DNA from: Rhopalosiphum padi
Lineage: Eukaryota > Arthropoda > Insecta > Hemiptera > Aphididae
NCBI RefSeq assembly: GCF_020882245.1
Contig: NC_083597.1
Location: 68,674,152-68,738,151, forward strand
Reading direction: 5' to 3'
Length of the DNA stretch: 64,000 bases
Made by a program: the position numbers and the translations under genes. The number at the start of each line of letters is the position of its first letter. The stretch's first letter is position 1. Shown piece after piece: positions 31,101-47,300 of this stretch. Under the pieces are notes generated by a model that did not search any database, had not been told where the DNA came from, and was given only the letters and a program-made list of their open reading frames with translations.

Positions 31101-34100
31101 TTATACAATATATATAATAATATTAAATATAATTAAATATTAAAAAAAAAAATAAAAATATATTTCCGTATCATAGGCGCAATTTAGGGGAGCTCAAGTA
31201 TGTTAAGCACCCTTCTCCCCAATTTTGAAATTAGCACCCTCAAATTGTTTCATGTTATTTTAGATTTTAATAGCAACAGATATCCATAACGATAAGATAA
31301 CATCATATAAAAATAGAGGTGCTCCAGCACACTCTGGTTATTTGATAAATTGCGCCCCTGTTCCGTATTCTAGATAAAATATAAGATAATCAATTACTTT
31401 CCAGCAATTCAAAATACGTTTCATAATCTTTTTCGAATTCTCTCGGAACGGCTGAAAAAATAAATATATAATTATGTTACGATAACGTACGTTTAATAAA
31501 TTCATTATTTTGAAATATTTTTTTTTAAATCGTCTCTTAAATAGTTCAATGTAGTAAGTTATTAATATTAATTATGTAATAATATCCACATTTGAAACAG
31601 AGTGATTTACGAAGCATGTTCAACCCTATTTTTTCTTTTAACAATGACCAATTCTGATTTTTCATATTTTCAGTGTAATAGTGAACTCGTATATTTATGT
31701 CAATATTTTAAATTTTTTAGATTTTTATACCAAATAGTCTTCTAGTCTTCTGTGTAAACCAACTTGATTAATGTTGTTATAAAATGTATAATTAATTTTA
31801 ATTACAACTGAAATCTTTATTATTTTTATTATTATTTATAATTTTATTCTATATTATTGTCTTTGGGTACTTTGCAAAATTAACTAATTCTTCTTCTTAA
31901 TGTTATATTTGTTATATATATTGTTGTCTGTATTTTTTGTATGATCTATGCGTTGTTCACTGTTGTTGTTATGAATTTTTGTCGTTCTTGTCTTCCTGCT
32001 ACGGAAGAGGATATTTTTCACTACCATTTAATTTTACTTTTTGTTATTCTGTCGTTGAATCTTAGTTGAGACATCACCTTTATTTTTCTGGTTTATTATC
32101 ATTATTTGTATAGCTAGAGCTAATGTGTAATGGTTTAATATAATCGATTCGAATTCAAATACATTTTTAAATATTAGTCCCCTTCTAAGTATTCACACCC
32201 AATGTAGGCACTTATCTCAAGATATTTGTCAATTTTGAAGCAATATTGGAAGTCTTCAACATTATTTTGTTTGAGTTGATCCCTCGTATTTATTTTTATT
32301 GTTTCAATTTTATCGAATCGTTGTTTTTTAGAAATAAAAGCCACAAGGAGCAACGTCTGACGAGTGGTGAAGATGACATATCACTATAATTTATATACCA
32401 TCTAAAAATTTGTTGATTGAGTGGGATTTGTTGTGGTTCGTTGTCATGGTGTAAAAACCACGATCAAGCACCACACTTTTTCAAATAGCCAATTCGAATT
32501 TTTTCTCGCAATTTAATTAAAAAATGTTTATAGTATTAAGTCTAATAAATCATTTTACCAGTTAAAAATAATTCATAATAAACTAGCTCTTTAAAATGAA
32601 ATAAAAGTTATTAACATCGGGTCTTGGTGATGTTACTGATCTCCACTGTGATGGTTGTCAATCTTCCCATTTCTTCATCTTCAAATGCTTTTTTAATTAT
32701 TTCAAAAGTTTCTACCGCTGATTTATCGAGTTTAACATAAAGCATAATACAAACACGCACACATGACAAAAACAACAGATAAAACAAAAGTAAACGAATT
32801 TAATAAATTGTCACTCTTAAAAAAATATATATATAATATAATATATTAACTCTTGGCTTGAAAAGTGTGATTGAGTGTTATCTTTATTTTTATTTAATGC
32901 GAGTATATTTCCAATACATTTATTTTTAGTGAAAATATAAATTTAGTCTCAATGCTGTTACAATTATAAAGGAACACTCAATAACTACGTGATATCTGAA
33001 ATCGTATTTAATCAACGCATAAGTTCCATATATAGTTCTTGATTACTTTGTAGTTCAGTCTCTAAAACTGTTTAATCTTTATGAATATTTTGAATTTTGA
33101 AGTATGTATATTTTTTATGATTTTTGCTGTATAATGAATTTTTATTTTGAAAACTATTTAAAAAATGACATAAATTAATCCAATAAGACATTATCCTATA
33201 AGTTTCCTTCAGTTTATATTTTATTTTATTAGTGTGGTTTAATCTCCACAACCTAAACTCTAGTTATAACAAACTAATGTGGTTATGTAGGTATCTTAAG
33301 TTCTTTACAACCACCAACAATAGATTTCAAATATAAATGTATAGTATATAAAAATTATTTTTAACAACTCATTTGGATCGTCGGAATAAAGTATTACAAA
33401 AATATAATCACAATAGTTAGGATTTAAATAATCGTTTAATAAATATAAATAATAATCTTAACGACTACTCACATATTTTAAGCTTAAAAGCATCTTCTTT
33501 AGTCATTGGTTTTATTTCTAAAATTATTATAAATAATAATTAAGTTCACTAAGTTAATTAAGTAGATTGTGTGTTTTTTATTTAAACAATAACGAGTATT
33601 ACAACTAGATACTACTTATATAAATATAAATTAAATACAATTAATATAAACCATTAAGTAAGATGCAATTTGAAAAGAAAAAAAACAAAACTTTTTGATA
33701 AAGTAAGTACCTACACAGCATACATATTTAGAATAACTTACGTAAATTCCGCATTCTGATTTTATAATCAGCATACGTTTCACATTGTTGTATGTAAACT
33801 AAAATTTTAAATTGAACTATGATTTATTCCGTGATTAAAAATATTTAAAACATTTATTTGTTTGTTTACCAAATATTATAATAAAATTATATAACTATAT
33901 TAAAATATTAGTATGAAGTTCATTTATTTAGGACTAAATTTCCGTTCCAACGAACCGACTATAGGTAACTTTTAATACATTGATACAGCGTATCATTCAA
34001 TGTAATAACTACGTGAAAATATTAATGATAACAACATTTATATTTAGTATGAAATATCAAATATGCTTTGAGGGTTGACATAACATGCATTTTTTGGTTA

Positions 34101-37100
34101 TAATAATATTAATAAAAGTATTAGAATAATCATTATTAAATCAAATGTGTGCATGTAATTTTAATTAGCTTTCAATTTTAAAAACAATTACGAAGCTTAG
34201 CAATAACTCTTATGACAATCATTTCGTCAATTTCATCATCCAAAATCGACGATTTGTTTTTGAAAACCATATACAAAATCTTAAATTATCTTAAATCTAC
34301 CTACTCTTTAAAAAAATAAGAGGGCACTTAAAATTATTAATATCCACTCTACTTAACGGCAGCGTATTTTCTAGTCATACTCAAATCTTAAAGCCTCGTA
34401 TTTTCAATGACCTTAAAACATAAAATAATTTAACAATCACTTAATTTATCAGTCATCACTTATTATGAAACTTACATAGAAACCTTTTATGACTAACGAA
34501 ATTCATCAATTAATACAATAGTCTCAATTAAACAATTACCAATTTATGAATTTATTCTTAAAAAACATATATGCTACTAACGCATGTAGACATATAATCA
34601 CTATATCTCTCTACTTGTCTTATTTCCAACCTCATTAGAAATATGATACATCCTATAAACAAGCCAAAAAATCTGCCTGAATTCCATCATCATACAAACA
34701 GGCCGATAATTGTCTTGCTTCTAATATTAAAAATCTTTGAAAAAGTATTACTAAAATAAATCTATCAAATTATCTAACAATCTTATTAGATATACAATTA
34801 GTTTTCACAGTAGGCACTCAATCACACACCAAATACACTGACTTATGGATAAAATAGCAAAATATCCCAAATGCAAAGAATATTGAACATGTACCAAACT
34901 CTCAATCACATATAGCCCAGGCTTCTTCATAAAATAAAATAGATCCTGCTTCTTTATATTTTTTAATAATAAGATTCCATCTTACTGAACGCATTTAAAT
35001 AATTTGTGTTCATATTTACCATGTAGCTTCAATACAAGCAATAAGCTGGTACACCTCAATAAAGAGTAATTATAGTTTCCTAGTTCCAAACTACACTTAT
35101 AATGAACCAATTTCATCTTCCCATAAAGATCTAATAATCGTCACTGATATTCTTTACAGGCTACAGGTATATTTAAACAACCTGTCAAATTATTGTTCAT
35201 AAAACAGTGTTTTAACCAAATTTATACTTATATCCTTTTATAGGGTTTATAATATTTATAACATTTATTCAAAATGTTATAATAATCGTGACTTGTGTAT
35301 CATGACAATAATTTAAAGACTAATGTGGTATAGTTTCAGTATTCAATCATCATTTGTATTTTTTATTGCCACCTACTTGCAACTCTATGTGTATTGATAA
35401 AATAAATTCAAAAAAATATTTAAAAAATTATACAATCCTTATTATTAAACATTGTTGGGTCCATTCATCTAGATTTAGAGTAATTTTGCGTACCGTTTAA
35501 TCACCTAAACTTATCAATTATCATGCAAACTAAAATAAATATTTAAAAGATCGCATATGCGCGTATGGTTTAAAAATGTGAGGGTTTACCAAACAAATTA
35601 AATTAAAAAAAGTTCAAAACTTTCTAGTCAACAAACTTTCGTTTAATTACAGATGTTCCTCAGCATGTTACAAATAATACTATCCATTTCAATCTCTATA
35701 TGCGAACAGTAAAACTATAACCGCTATAACAGCTATAATCTGTCTATAATCTAAATCCCCACAATCTACTTCTAAGTTTTAAGTATGTTAGCAATAGGAG
35801 TATGCCTGTGATTTCTTTACCATATAAATAATATGGTACCGTTGCTTTATTATAATACAATATTCTAGATAAAAATGCCACTTTAGCAAGTGACTCTTTG
35901 TTTCAAAGCTTTGTGTAAAAAATTAAGAAATTACAAAAATTTACTTATTGTACTTATTAAAATAATGTATAGATCGTATAATATGATAGTTTAAGAAATA
36001 AAATAACTTTTATAATACCTCATCGTCATAGCACGTTGGAATGAAAATACAAACTACATTAACATAAATCTTCGAATATCAATAGTTATCAAACACACAC
36101 AAAATTGCATTGTAAGTTCAACAATTCCAATATAAAACAATAATAGTGAAAATATGTAGATACTTCTTTTTAAATCAATGAATTCTTCTTCATCTAGTCC
36201 TGTGTTTCATTGAAAAGTAGACAATTTTTCAATTAAGTTTAATAGAAAAGTAAATTTATTTTATTATTCTATACATTTTTTAAATCTAAAATGCATGTTT
36301 ATAAATATATAAATTAATGAAATTGTATACAGTTTATATTTGATAATAATGTTAACAATTAAAAAAAAATAATCACAAACCTGAGCTAGTTGGTTATTTT
36401 TTCAGCTAAGTAGATAAGTTAAGTTATCTACTCTTATAATAACATAAAACTAACTTAGTTATAATATAAACTAGTTTCTGGGTTTCTAAGCGGACCAAAC
36501 CTAACCTTATACTCCCAAATTTCTAACTTAATTAGTTAAAAGTTAATTAGTGAGAATAATAGCTTAAATTAGAAAAGAAATTGTAAGTTAGTTTTTTTCA
36601 GATAAACTATAAACTTAAAATTAATAAATTAATCATACAATTAGGTACTAAGTAGTTAGTACTAATTTTTTATATTTATAAACTATGCATTGCAAGAAAT
36701 ATAAAAGATTGATAAGAAATAATTGATAGAAAATGTATCTAATATCACAAAATACAAAATACAAAATACATATAATAAATCTAATATGGACACTCAGAAG
36801 TCTGAAGTTTTTATGATTAATAATATGTTTGCAGTAAAAAATATACTAATTCCTTTAGGTTTTTAACATAGATTAGATTATTTCACGCATTGAACATAAC
36901 TAATTATGTTAAAGAAGATATCATGAACTAAAACCAACCAGTTAATGTCCAGCGCTTCAAATAATTATAATGAATAACTTTTAAATTAAAATATTTAAAT
37001 CATTTTGGAATAAATAGAAAATATTATGTTAAATTTAATAAAATTACCATTCATAAACATTCTTTGGCTGTAATATGGGTAAGTTTCAAATACACCTGGT

Positions 37101-40100
37101 AAATCTAAAAATGTATAAATGTATTATGTGCTACATATTATATTATTTTTAAGATAAAAAAAAATAAAAAACAAAAACTGGGCTTGCCGAAACTAAATAA
37201 TATTTTCACAGAAAAATATTTCGATTTTATTCAGATAGTATCTATATAAATTGTGTACATGTTAAATCGATTAAAAAATACATTAATTACAAAAAATAAC
37301 AACGTACTGTTTATTAATACCATGTAGTCACGCTGATCTATCAAAGATACTTCTAAAATAACAATTTATAAATATATTTAAATATGAAAATATGTGTGAT
37401 GAAATAGATAATAAACATCTAAATATTTAATGATAAATATTTTTGTAATTTTTTCAATTTCAAAGAAATAGTAAAACTAAGAAATAAAATATTATATTTA
37501 AGGCATAATATGCACTCGTATCGTTTTTTAAATACGTTATTAACATGCTATTATTTTATAACTTATAGACGTTTATTGCACCCTAAATGAAGTATATTAA
37601 TATAAGAATATTGTATGGGGAACTAAAATATTTTAATCAAAACATTAATTATTTATTATTATTATTTTATTCGATACATTTCAAAAAAATAACCTTAATA
37701 TTCGTAATCTAACGGTTGCAAACATATAATCAAAGTTTTGCTATTATAATGAAATATATAAATATAATAACTAAAGAATTAAAGAATTGTTGTCTTATTT
37801 GATGCACTTTTGCAGCACATCACTTTATGGGGTGTAAAACGTACAACAAATAGTATTGATGTACAGTACATATTATGGTGAAACAATATATAATCAAAAA
37901 CATAAAAAGAATAAATTTAAATGTTTAAGTTAAGTAGTTAGGTGAGCAAAAAAACTAAAATAAATTATTAAGCTGGCGAAGCATTTACTATGTATATGGT
38001 AAGTGTGATAATTTAATTAAAAAGCCAGTGGCTTCTTATATAGTAAGCAGGGGTACATAATGAAAATGACAAGCTTTGGGGGTCAATAGCGTCAACTGCA
38101 CTGCTAAATAGAAGAAAAATAAAATAAGTATCTGAATCAACACGGCAAGAAGCATGGGTATATCAAGGGTATAGCGAATACCTACTTGAGTGATAATTAA
38201 GTAGGTGATAGTACCTTGTTACTAAACATACCGTTTATGCATAACATTTTTTTTCTATTTGTTGAGAAGCTTTTAAACCCATAAAAACTTTCATTTTATA
38301 TCCCAAATCTTGTCAAAATGTTTAATAGCTTAGTGTGGTCAACTGGATCGAAAGCTTTCACTAGATCCAATAAAAAGACTGCTAATACTTTTTGATTATT
38401 ATCAAGTTTATTATAAATACATTTCGTAGCCACATGAAGTGCACCTAATATGATTTCTTTCAAGTTGAAAACAATATTAATTTTGCAAGAAAAAAATAAG
38501 TACATATTTTACATACTAATTTTTCTAATATTTTAGAGCAATTGCAAAGTAGTGATATTGGTCTATATTTTGAAATATTCTCTTTATTTCCTATTTTATA
38601 CATTGGTTTTACAAACGCTAGTTTGAATTGTTTGGGGAATATATGTTTTAGGCTTTAATTAAAAATTTATGACAAAGGGTTAGAAATATAAATAGATATT
38701 AGGTTTAAATTTTTACTGTTACTTAATAAAACCAGCAGTGGTTTCATCTTTTAAATTATTTATGATACTATTCATACATCAGTTTTTTTAATTTTTCAAA
38801 GAAAAAAGTATTTAAAGAAAATTGACACAAATTCACCATCAAAAAATTATTTAAAACATTTGTAGCTTTACAAGGTTTATCTTGAGGGTTAATTAATTTA
38901 CCATTATTCTCTAGCTTATTTTTGAATATTTGATTATTTTCGCTGTATTTAGCTCCTGTTAGCTTATTTAGTTATTTATTAGTTTCCATATAATTTCCGG
39001 TACTATTTTAGAGAATTAGTTTTTATAATAAAATATAGTTTTAGTTTGATAATTCATTTTTTCAATGCGCAGAGATTAGCAAACATTTAGTTATCCAATC
39101 TTTAAGTCTTTTGTTTTTTGTATTAACCTTTTTTGTTTAGTGTCTCGAAAAAAAACGCCGGATTTCAAACTGCTATAGATCAAATTTATTCAAATTTATT
39201 TATGTAAAAATAACAACAAAAAAAACATCATTCTTTTCAGAAGAGGTTGAAGTTTAAACATGAAAAATAATATCGGGAATATGCCTCCCCCTCCTACTAA
39301 CCCTACATGTAATCACTCAATCCATGAAATTTTTCATCGCCCGATCATATATTGCCTCATCAAGTTCGTAGAGAACACGTCAAAACACAAAACCTATCCA
39401 CCACTATCTTGCGATTTGACATCAAGTGATTTTTCCTATGGGGAAATACTAAGTCACGAGTTTAAACAACCCAGTTTGTTGGATTTTAAAGATTCGAAAT
39501 ATCAACGTGTGATCGGGTGATGAAGAATTGCATCGACCGAGTAATCGTGTGTAAGGCTAGTAGAGGGGGGCATATGCCCAATATTATTTTTCATGTTTAA
39601 ACTTAACCTTTTCTGAAGAGAATGATGTTTTTTTTTGTTTTTTTTACATAAATAAATTTGATCTATAGCAGTTTCAAATATGGCGTTCTTTTTGAGACAC
39701 CCTATATAAGTAGATTTTTCCATAGCATTTAATATTATTTAATAAAACAAATCTACTAACTAGTTACCTACTAAACATCTGGGCTGAGCTAACTTTGAAC
39801 GATATACTATTGAATGAGGACTACTAATAATACAAAATCATACAACCACTATTTAAAAGACCAATTTTACAATTCACTTTGTTGAATTTTTACCTAAAAG
39901 TTAAATGGACGAAAAACTAATACATTTGAGTACCTACATAATAGAAATAGATTAAATAAAATTATAGATAGCATTTGATTACAATATTAACAGTTTTATT
40001 GATATTTAATAAAAAATAAATAAATATAATATAATATTAAATACTTATTCTAAAGCGGAAATGCTAAAGCTTCTTAGCCACCTATTTAAATCCGCTACCT

Positions 40101-41333
40101 ACTGTATAAATGTAATATATTTTTGCACTTTTAGGTTGCGTTTGGATCATATTTTGCGCTTATGATAATGGTTGTTAGTGACTTTACATTCAAAAAAACT
40201 GGCACGATTTCCAATCACGAGCAATACATTTCGTGATTATTACAGTTCAAATACAACTTATATTAAAAGTCACAAGTCGACTAACTAAACTCGAACTTGC
40301 AACAAAGTGTAGAGAAATCAGAGAGAAGCCAAGCTATAAATAGGTATTCGTCGAATAGCAGATATAGAAAAGAATGTATAATAATATAGATATTATTTTC
40401 GTATACAATGTACGTCTAACAGGTTTAACAAAATTTTGATTAAATACTAGTATGTCCCCTTTATGATAAAAGCAATTTGCGTGTATAAGGGAGTAAAAAA
40501 AAATAGCTGCTGCATTAGTGAAGGTAAAATTTACTTATTCACAAAGAACTGTTTCTTTACGTGTTATGTCTATTAAAAAATAACAGTGCTGAGCATAGGG
40601 TAATTTATATATTATATTTCACAAAAATATTATTATTATTATTTTTATAGATTGTATAATTTTGTGTATCTAATCTACATAGTGAGGATGAAGAGATGGG
40701 AAGGATAAATCGGCCACTGTCAACGCAACGTGCTGTCGGCACTAAGAATGTTTGCAAGACCAATTCATAATAATGATAAAATGTTTTTATTTAAAAAACT
40801 TACCTGTGGCCAAATATTTTATTTCTTTATGTAGTTGATTGAATTGTGGATAAACTAAAAAAAACGTAACAGATACCATAATTTTTCAGATAATACAATA
40901 TTATAGTTTTTGTCGCTTACTTTTTTTAAATTCTACGAAGGATATTTCAGATATTGGTTTTAGCCCTAAAAGGAGACAGCGATAAATGATTGTGTAACAA
41001 TAAATACTCTAATACAGACATGATATACGTATACTTTATCAGATAAACTTAGTATTGTCCGTGACATGAAACGTGGCCAGTGTACTCCTTCGTACACCGA
41101 TAAGTAACAATGGGTTCAAAAACTGCCCCACCCCGTTTATGTATTAAAATAATATTTTATAGCCATTACTCGTTTTTAAATATTTACACTTATGTTTCAT
41201 ATTATCAATATACAATATTGAATAATATGTGAAATAAATGAATTTTAAAAAAACAACTATTAGTTTAACGGTTATGATGCGAAATTGCCGCTAAATAACA
41301 TATAGCATACTTACTATTACGTAGTATTAAATA

Positions 41334-41369
<36 letters not shown>

Positions 41370-44300
41370 TGGGAGATTGTCTCACAATACGCGACGTGTA
41401 TACCTCACACGACATCAGTCTTTAATTCTTTATACTATAGTTTTAACAATAGAAACGTACTAATCATTTATATAATTTTACGATCCAACACTTACGAACC
41501 TTTAATGGTAGATATATAAATACGATATCCTTATACCAATCAACAGTACTGTTATAATATTTCATTTTTTCACTATTGGATAGCCACAAGAGTAATTTAT
41601 TTTAATTCTTTTTTTTTTAATTTGATATTTTTTTAAATTTAAATTTAAAAATAAAATTACATATTTAATTCTTTCGAAAATTTATATTTTATATGAATTT
41701 CAAATTTGTAATATGATTTTAATATTAAATTGATATTTAGAACCACATTTAAAAATGAATAACTATAATTATATTTACAGTTTTGGAAAATGGATGATTT
41801 TAGTCGTAATTCTTTTTAGAAAAATTAGTATTTCAATTAGTTAGTTAACTATTATATGTATGTATGATATATACAGTAATAATTAACAATTTTCAAACTG
41901 AAAAAATAATAAGAATTGAAACAAAAATATGAAATTAGTTAATTTAAACAACTTACAAAGAAATTTGTAGTTATTATAATTTTCAGCACTTATCTCAGTT
42001 TGGTCTGGGAAAACTGAAAAATTAAAATTCCTATTAGTCCATTACTTTTCCTGAACTTAAAAAAATATCTACGTATTTATCAGTTACTTTAAGAACTTTT
42101 TTTTAAATCGTTTATTTGAATATTAATATTTAACTATGTATCTATTTAAAGTAATTTCCTAATTAATATTAAAGGTATTTGAGTAAGCGCATAAAACAAT
42201 TTTCATTACGTTGAAAATACTTACAAATACTTTCAATTCTATCTTGATATTCCTTATATGCCTCTGACATTCTTGGATACACTGAAAAATTATATTTTAC
42301 TACTTTAAAATTATTAATAAATTAATTAGTATTTTCTAATAAAATTGGAAATACTTTTACTCGAATAGTCGTATTACATATTATTATAATTACACATTAA
42401 AAAAAAAATGTATTTCAAAGTATCTTTGACAAGCCTGATTATACTTAATTAATGAAAGAAAATAAGTAACATTAGACTAGATATTAATAATTAATCGCTT
42501 GTGAACTAGACATGTATGTTGTTAAATATGAGCGATTTTTAAAAAAAATCCTTCTAACCAAAAAAGTGAATAAAATATACAATTTGAATAAGGACTTAGT
42601 GAGATGAAGAGGAACTCTTAAATAAATCTGTTTCGTGATTTAAAAGAAAATCATTTTACATGGCAGATGAAGGATTTAATGCCATAAAAAAATTTATCCA
42701 GTTAACCTGTAGTAAATCGACTACTTACTATTTACTTAATTATTTGCCTTAACTTTATAATAAGAAATTAATGATACACAAACAAAAAATAACCGAAGCA
42801 AGAAATAGATAATTTTTAATTATTATGACATTAATAATATTTTATATTTATTAATTATTATAAGGATTAACAAAATGTCCGAATAAAAAATATATATATA
42901 ATAAATATAATTGACTTACTTCTTTTTGCAAAATAACGATTGTACACTTGATAAATAAACATAATGTGTCAATATAATATATATATATACATAAACAAAA
43001 TTTTAAATAAATTATTTTATTATACAAGAAAAAATTGATATAAACTTTTTGTATTATTAACTACTATATCCAATTTACTTAAAATATAATAGGTGAATAA
43101 AGTAAACTTTTTATTTATTGTTTTAAATTAAATACAGATCAAGTATGGCTCAAAACTAGTTTAGTGATTTGGGCATACTAAATATAGTAAAAGATATTGT
43201 TCTTGATTTTGAAGATATTTTAAATAATTTCAGTAAAACTAAGAGGAGAATACAATTATTGTAATTATTTTAAAACTACCTATAATTGATGTTATGAGTA
43301 TGAAAATAATATGTGTATTGTGTATGTTTATATGTAGTGATAAATGTTTTTCTAGTGTAAAGAGAACTTTTTTTAGAGGTTTTATTATGACGTAAACGTA
43401 AAGCATCATAAGAGTATCCAGTATAAACCTGAGCTTCAGCATTCAACCCATCCCCCTCAAATTTCAAACAGTATTTGCACCTATGGGTTTATTTCTTTAT
43501 GAAAACAAACTAACATAAGTTCTACTGTATTGCTGATTCTAGCTCAATAATATGGGATTTAGGGATTTAGACCAACTAAAGATAAATCTTGTATAAATTA
43601 AATAAATACGCACCTTTTATTAAGATCCTATTATCAAAATCTTTTTGACTTTCAAATGGTTTTGGAAATTCTTTAATAACAACATATACAATTAGTTGAA
43701 TTTTGAAGTATAATAATGAAAATCATATGTCTACTCATTGGAATATTTTGTGTAGGAACAACGAATAACTATTAACTAATTAACAAAATATGAAACTATA
43801 CATAGACATTTTTTTATTTTATTATTATTAAAATGCATTTCTTGGCATTTTACTTTTATTACTTAGAATATTTTTACCCATATTCATTCAATTTTATATG
43901 ATTTAAAAGTATAGTTAAATTTAATTTAATTATCATATATAATTTTATATATTTACGGGATTTTAAAAATTCAAAGATTTCTTTGGAGTGTATCTCTAGT
44001 CCTGAAATAGTCATTAAAAAAACAATACTATTTAATTTTTCTAGAATTCATTTTAAAAAATACCCTTCATTTTCTATGAAATACAATACAGATAATAATG
44101 GTTTAAAATAAACTTATACACTAATACACTTTAATCAGAAAATAACTGGCTACAACCAATTATAATTTGTAATATTTTTATTTTTATTAAAATTTATTCT
44201 GCTTAAAAGATATATGAATAAATATTCTTAACATTAAAAATATTAACCTTAAATTAAAAATAAAATATGTTGTCGCTAAGAGTCTGAATCATATGTGAAT

Positions 44301-47300
44301 TTTTAAATTTATTTTTATGGGTAATTTAAGTGAATCATAAATTTAGAATATTGTCATAAAATTAATTTGTATACATTTCACTTTTAAATAAGATAATTTA
44401 AATAAGTTAAAAGTTAACCAAGTCCTAATATAAATCAAATAGTATAGTTCATTGAATTATATCCAAACCATCTTATATAATTATTTTATTTCTATTTTCT
44501 ATGATGACGAATATGTACAATCATAATATTATACCATACGTTATAATATGTATTGATAAGTATAAAAGAAAATAAATGAAGAATATATTAAGGAAGAAGG
44601 TAGTCCATTTTCATAAATTTGATTTTATAGTTTTATACGATAGCAGATTAGGAGTAATATTGACTGTAGAAATCGATTGAGTGAAAAATCTTTCAGTCTG
44701 CTATTACTAAATGAAAAGATTATATGAACTGCTAAAGAAAGATTATAGTCTATGTGGTTTTGCGGAAAACAGTTTGAAGTCCTACTCAAAAATATTAATG
44801 AACTTCTACTATTTTATTCCCTATACCTACTACCCTGTAAATATTAACATTTTATTGAGGGAAAATACCCCCGTTGATTACTGATATGAGATTAATTAAT
44901 TTCACGCATTAATACCTTATATGTATACTAAAAGAAAAATATATTTTATAACATGTATTATTATGTATAATAAGTTCTTACTTAAACTCTGAAATCTATT
45001 TAACTCATTCCGGTCATCACTATTTTTACCTATATTGCACAGAAGATATTTTTTTTTTTAGAAAAATTATAATTTTAGTGATATAATCAATTATTGTTCA
45101 AGTAAATAATAAGACTGATGTTAAAAAAACATAAAAATATTTTTTTTAGAGAGTTAATGTAGAGTTAACGTATGTCCACTGTGCATGCAATTCAGAAGTG
45201 TTTAGTTATATGTTATACTACCAATAAGTAAAAAAACATCGTAAACATTTTTTTTATTATGTATTTATTGAAATTATGTAATAAATGTATTATCGTTATT
45301 CAAAGATGTATTTTCAGAACTGGGAAGTAATAATTGTCGATGTAAAGCTGTCCCAGATCTAACTTCAGTTCTTTTTAATACACATTTTCGACGAATTGAA
45401 CTATGAGTATACTTTTTTTGCTTTATTTGGTGAGGGTAACAAATAAATATTTCTATAATCTAAGTTCAAAATTCCTGAATTTTCTTCGTCAGTAAATTTA
45501 AATAGGATGGATTATTAATGTATCTTATATTATTATTTTATACAAAGTATAAATTATATTAATTGTAGTATCAAAATTGAAAATAAATATTCCTAGTTAA
45601 TATAATATATATTATATATTATTAAATAATGTTAAATATACGTAATATATAGTTTAGAGAGTTTAGACTTTAAGAATTTCAGTTAATATAAAAATTTTAA
45701 CTTACTTAAACTGGTCATTATATTGTTGTAATCATCATACATTGCATTAAAATTAGGATAATCTAAAAGAAACACAATTGCTTATATTATACTTGCCGTT
45801 CCACTAAAAATTAGTTGATTTTGAATAATATTTATACATTTTTATTTGTAAGAGATATTCAACAAGGAATATAGGTAGCAATGTTACAGGACACTTTCAC
45901 AAATGTTCTATGTACCTACCCATTGTACCCCCGTGGCTCTACCTATAGTCAAAGATTTAATTAGCTTTGGAGTGGAACTGAAATCATCTTACAAAATGGG
46001 CCAATAAATTAAAAAATTGATATTATTTTAATTTTGAAGGAGATTCCAATAATTTTAGGAGGTAACCCCCACTCACAAACACAAACATGCACAACTCCCC
46101 AATCACCGCTTGTGTTCCAATCGCCATACGAAAAATATCAAGATTGTATTACTATTGCTTTGATTGACATGGTGGAATGAAAACAAAGTAATAATTGAAG
46201 TCGATTTGAATTTATTAATCGATTCTAGATTGCTTATATTTATTTATTTCTATGCCTGACGGCACTTTACAAAGAAAAAATATATAAATGTTAGTAGATA
46301 TTAGAGATAACAATTAAAATATATAAAAACAATATTAGTACTGATTTATCGAGAGGTTATTTAGATCATTTGGGTTTTATATTAGGTATTTTATAAATGG
46401 TAATGATCAGGGTGCAGAGTACAGAAACTACAGAACACAGTTTCAAAAATTCAATAAACGATGTGGACCGAGAGAAGTAATACCTAAATAACTCTACCTG
46501 CACAATATATTCAAAAAATAAATAAATTACATATTAGATTATATTTTGATATTAAATTGTATAGTATATTAGTATAATATATTATATACATTAAATAAGT
46601 CATATTACAATTAAAATTACTCACAAGCTTGATATATAATGAAAGATTCCCGTTTCATTGGAACGAGCCCTAAACAATAATTTAATATTTCAATAAAAAT
46701 ACAATACTATTTAGATCTTTTTCAATAATAAAATACGGTTTTGAACGAATGATTTTTCTACAATTTTATGTGCGGCCTTCATTAGTATTGCCCATTAAGC
46801 CATAGCCAAACTATTATGATATTAAATTTTAAATACCTAATTTACTAAATTATTAGTTAGATATTATGGAAGATTAAATTAAAACATTTAAAGAATAATT
46901 ATAGAAATAAAAAATATATAATTTAATAATATAATAAACATAAAACATAGGTACCCATACCTATTTTCTATGATTAAATTTAAATACAATTATAAGAACT
47001 CACATTTTTTTTCCATTCTATCTGAATATTCACTATAAGTTTCAGCAAATATTGGAAACACTAAAAACACAGAAAAATTTTTTATTTATTAGTTATTACT
47101 TAAAGATGCTAAATTAAAAAACAATAATGTACAATAATATTGTACTTGCATGGCGTGCTCATTGCAAGCTCATAAAACAACTCGAAATTAAATTACTACA
47201 AGTGATAGGTATATAAAAACAAGGTTAGGTTATCTTAAAACATAAGTTTTTAAAAAACGGGTGTTAACTTTTAAGAGTCGATATCATTTTGTCATCAAAA

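Noticed and set aside
39260..39723. Two open stretches of 86 and 73 codons on opposite strands
   Set aside because: They are the two arms of one inverted repeat (MKNNIG..MPP on each) and not genes.
43239..43467. Two overlapping minus-strand open stretches of 63 and 67 codons
   Set aside because: No splice-bounded phase-1 segment of cassette type and no recognised domain; they fall between e16 and e17 as intron sequence.
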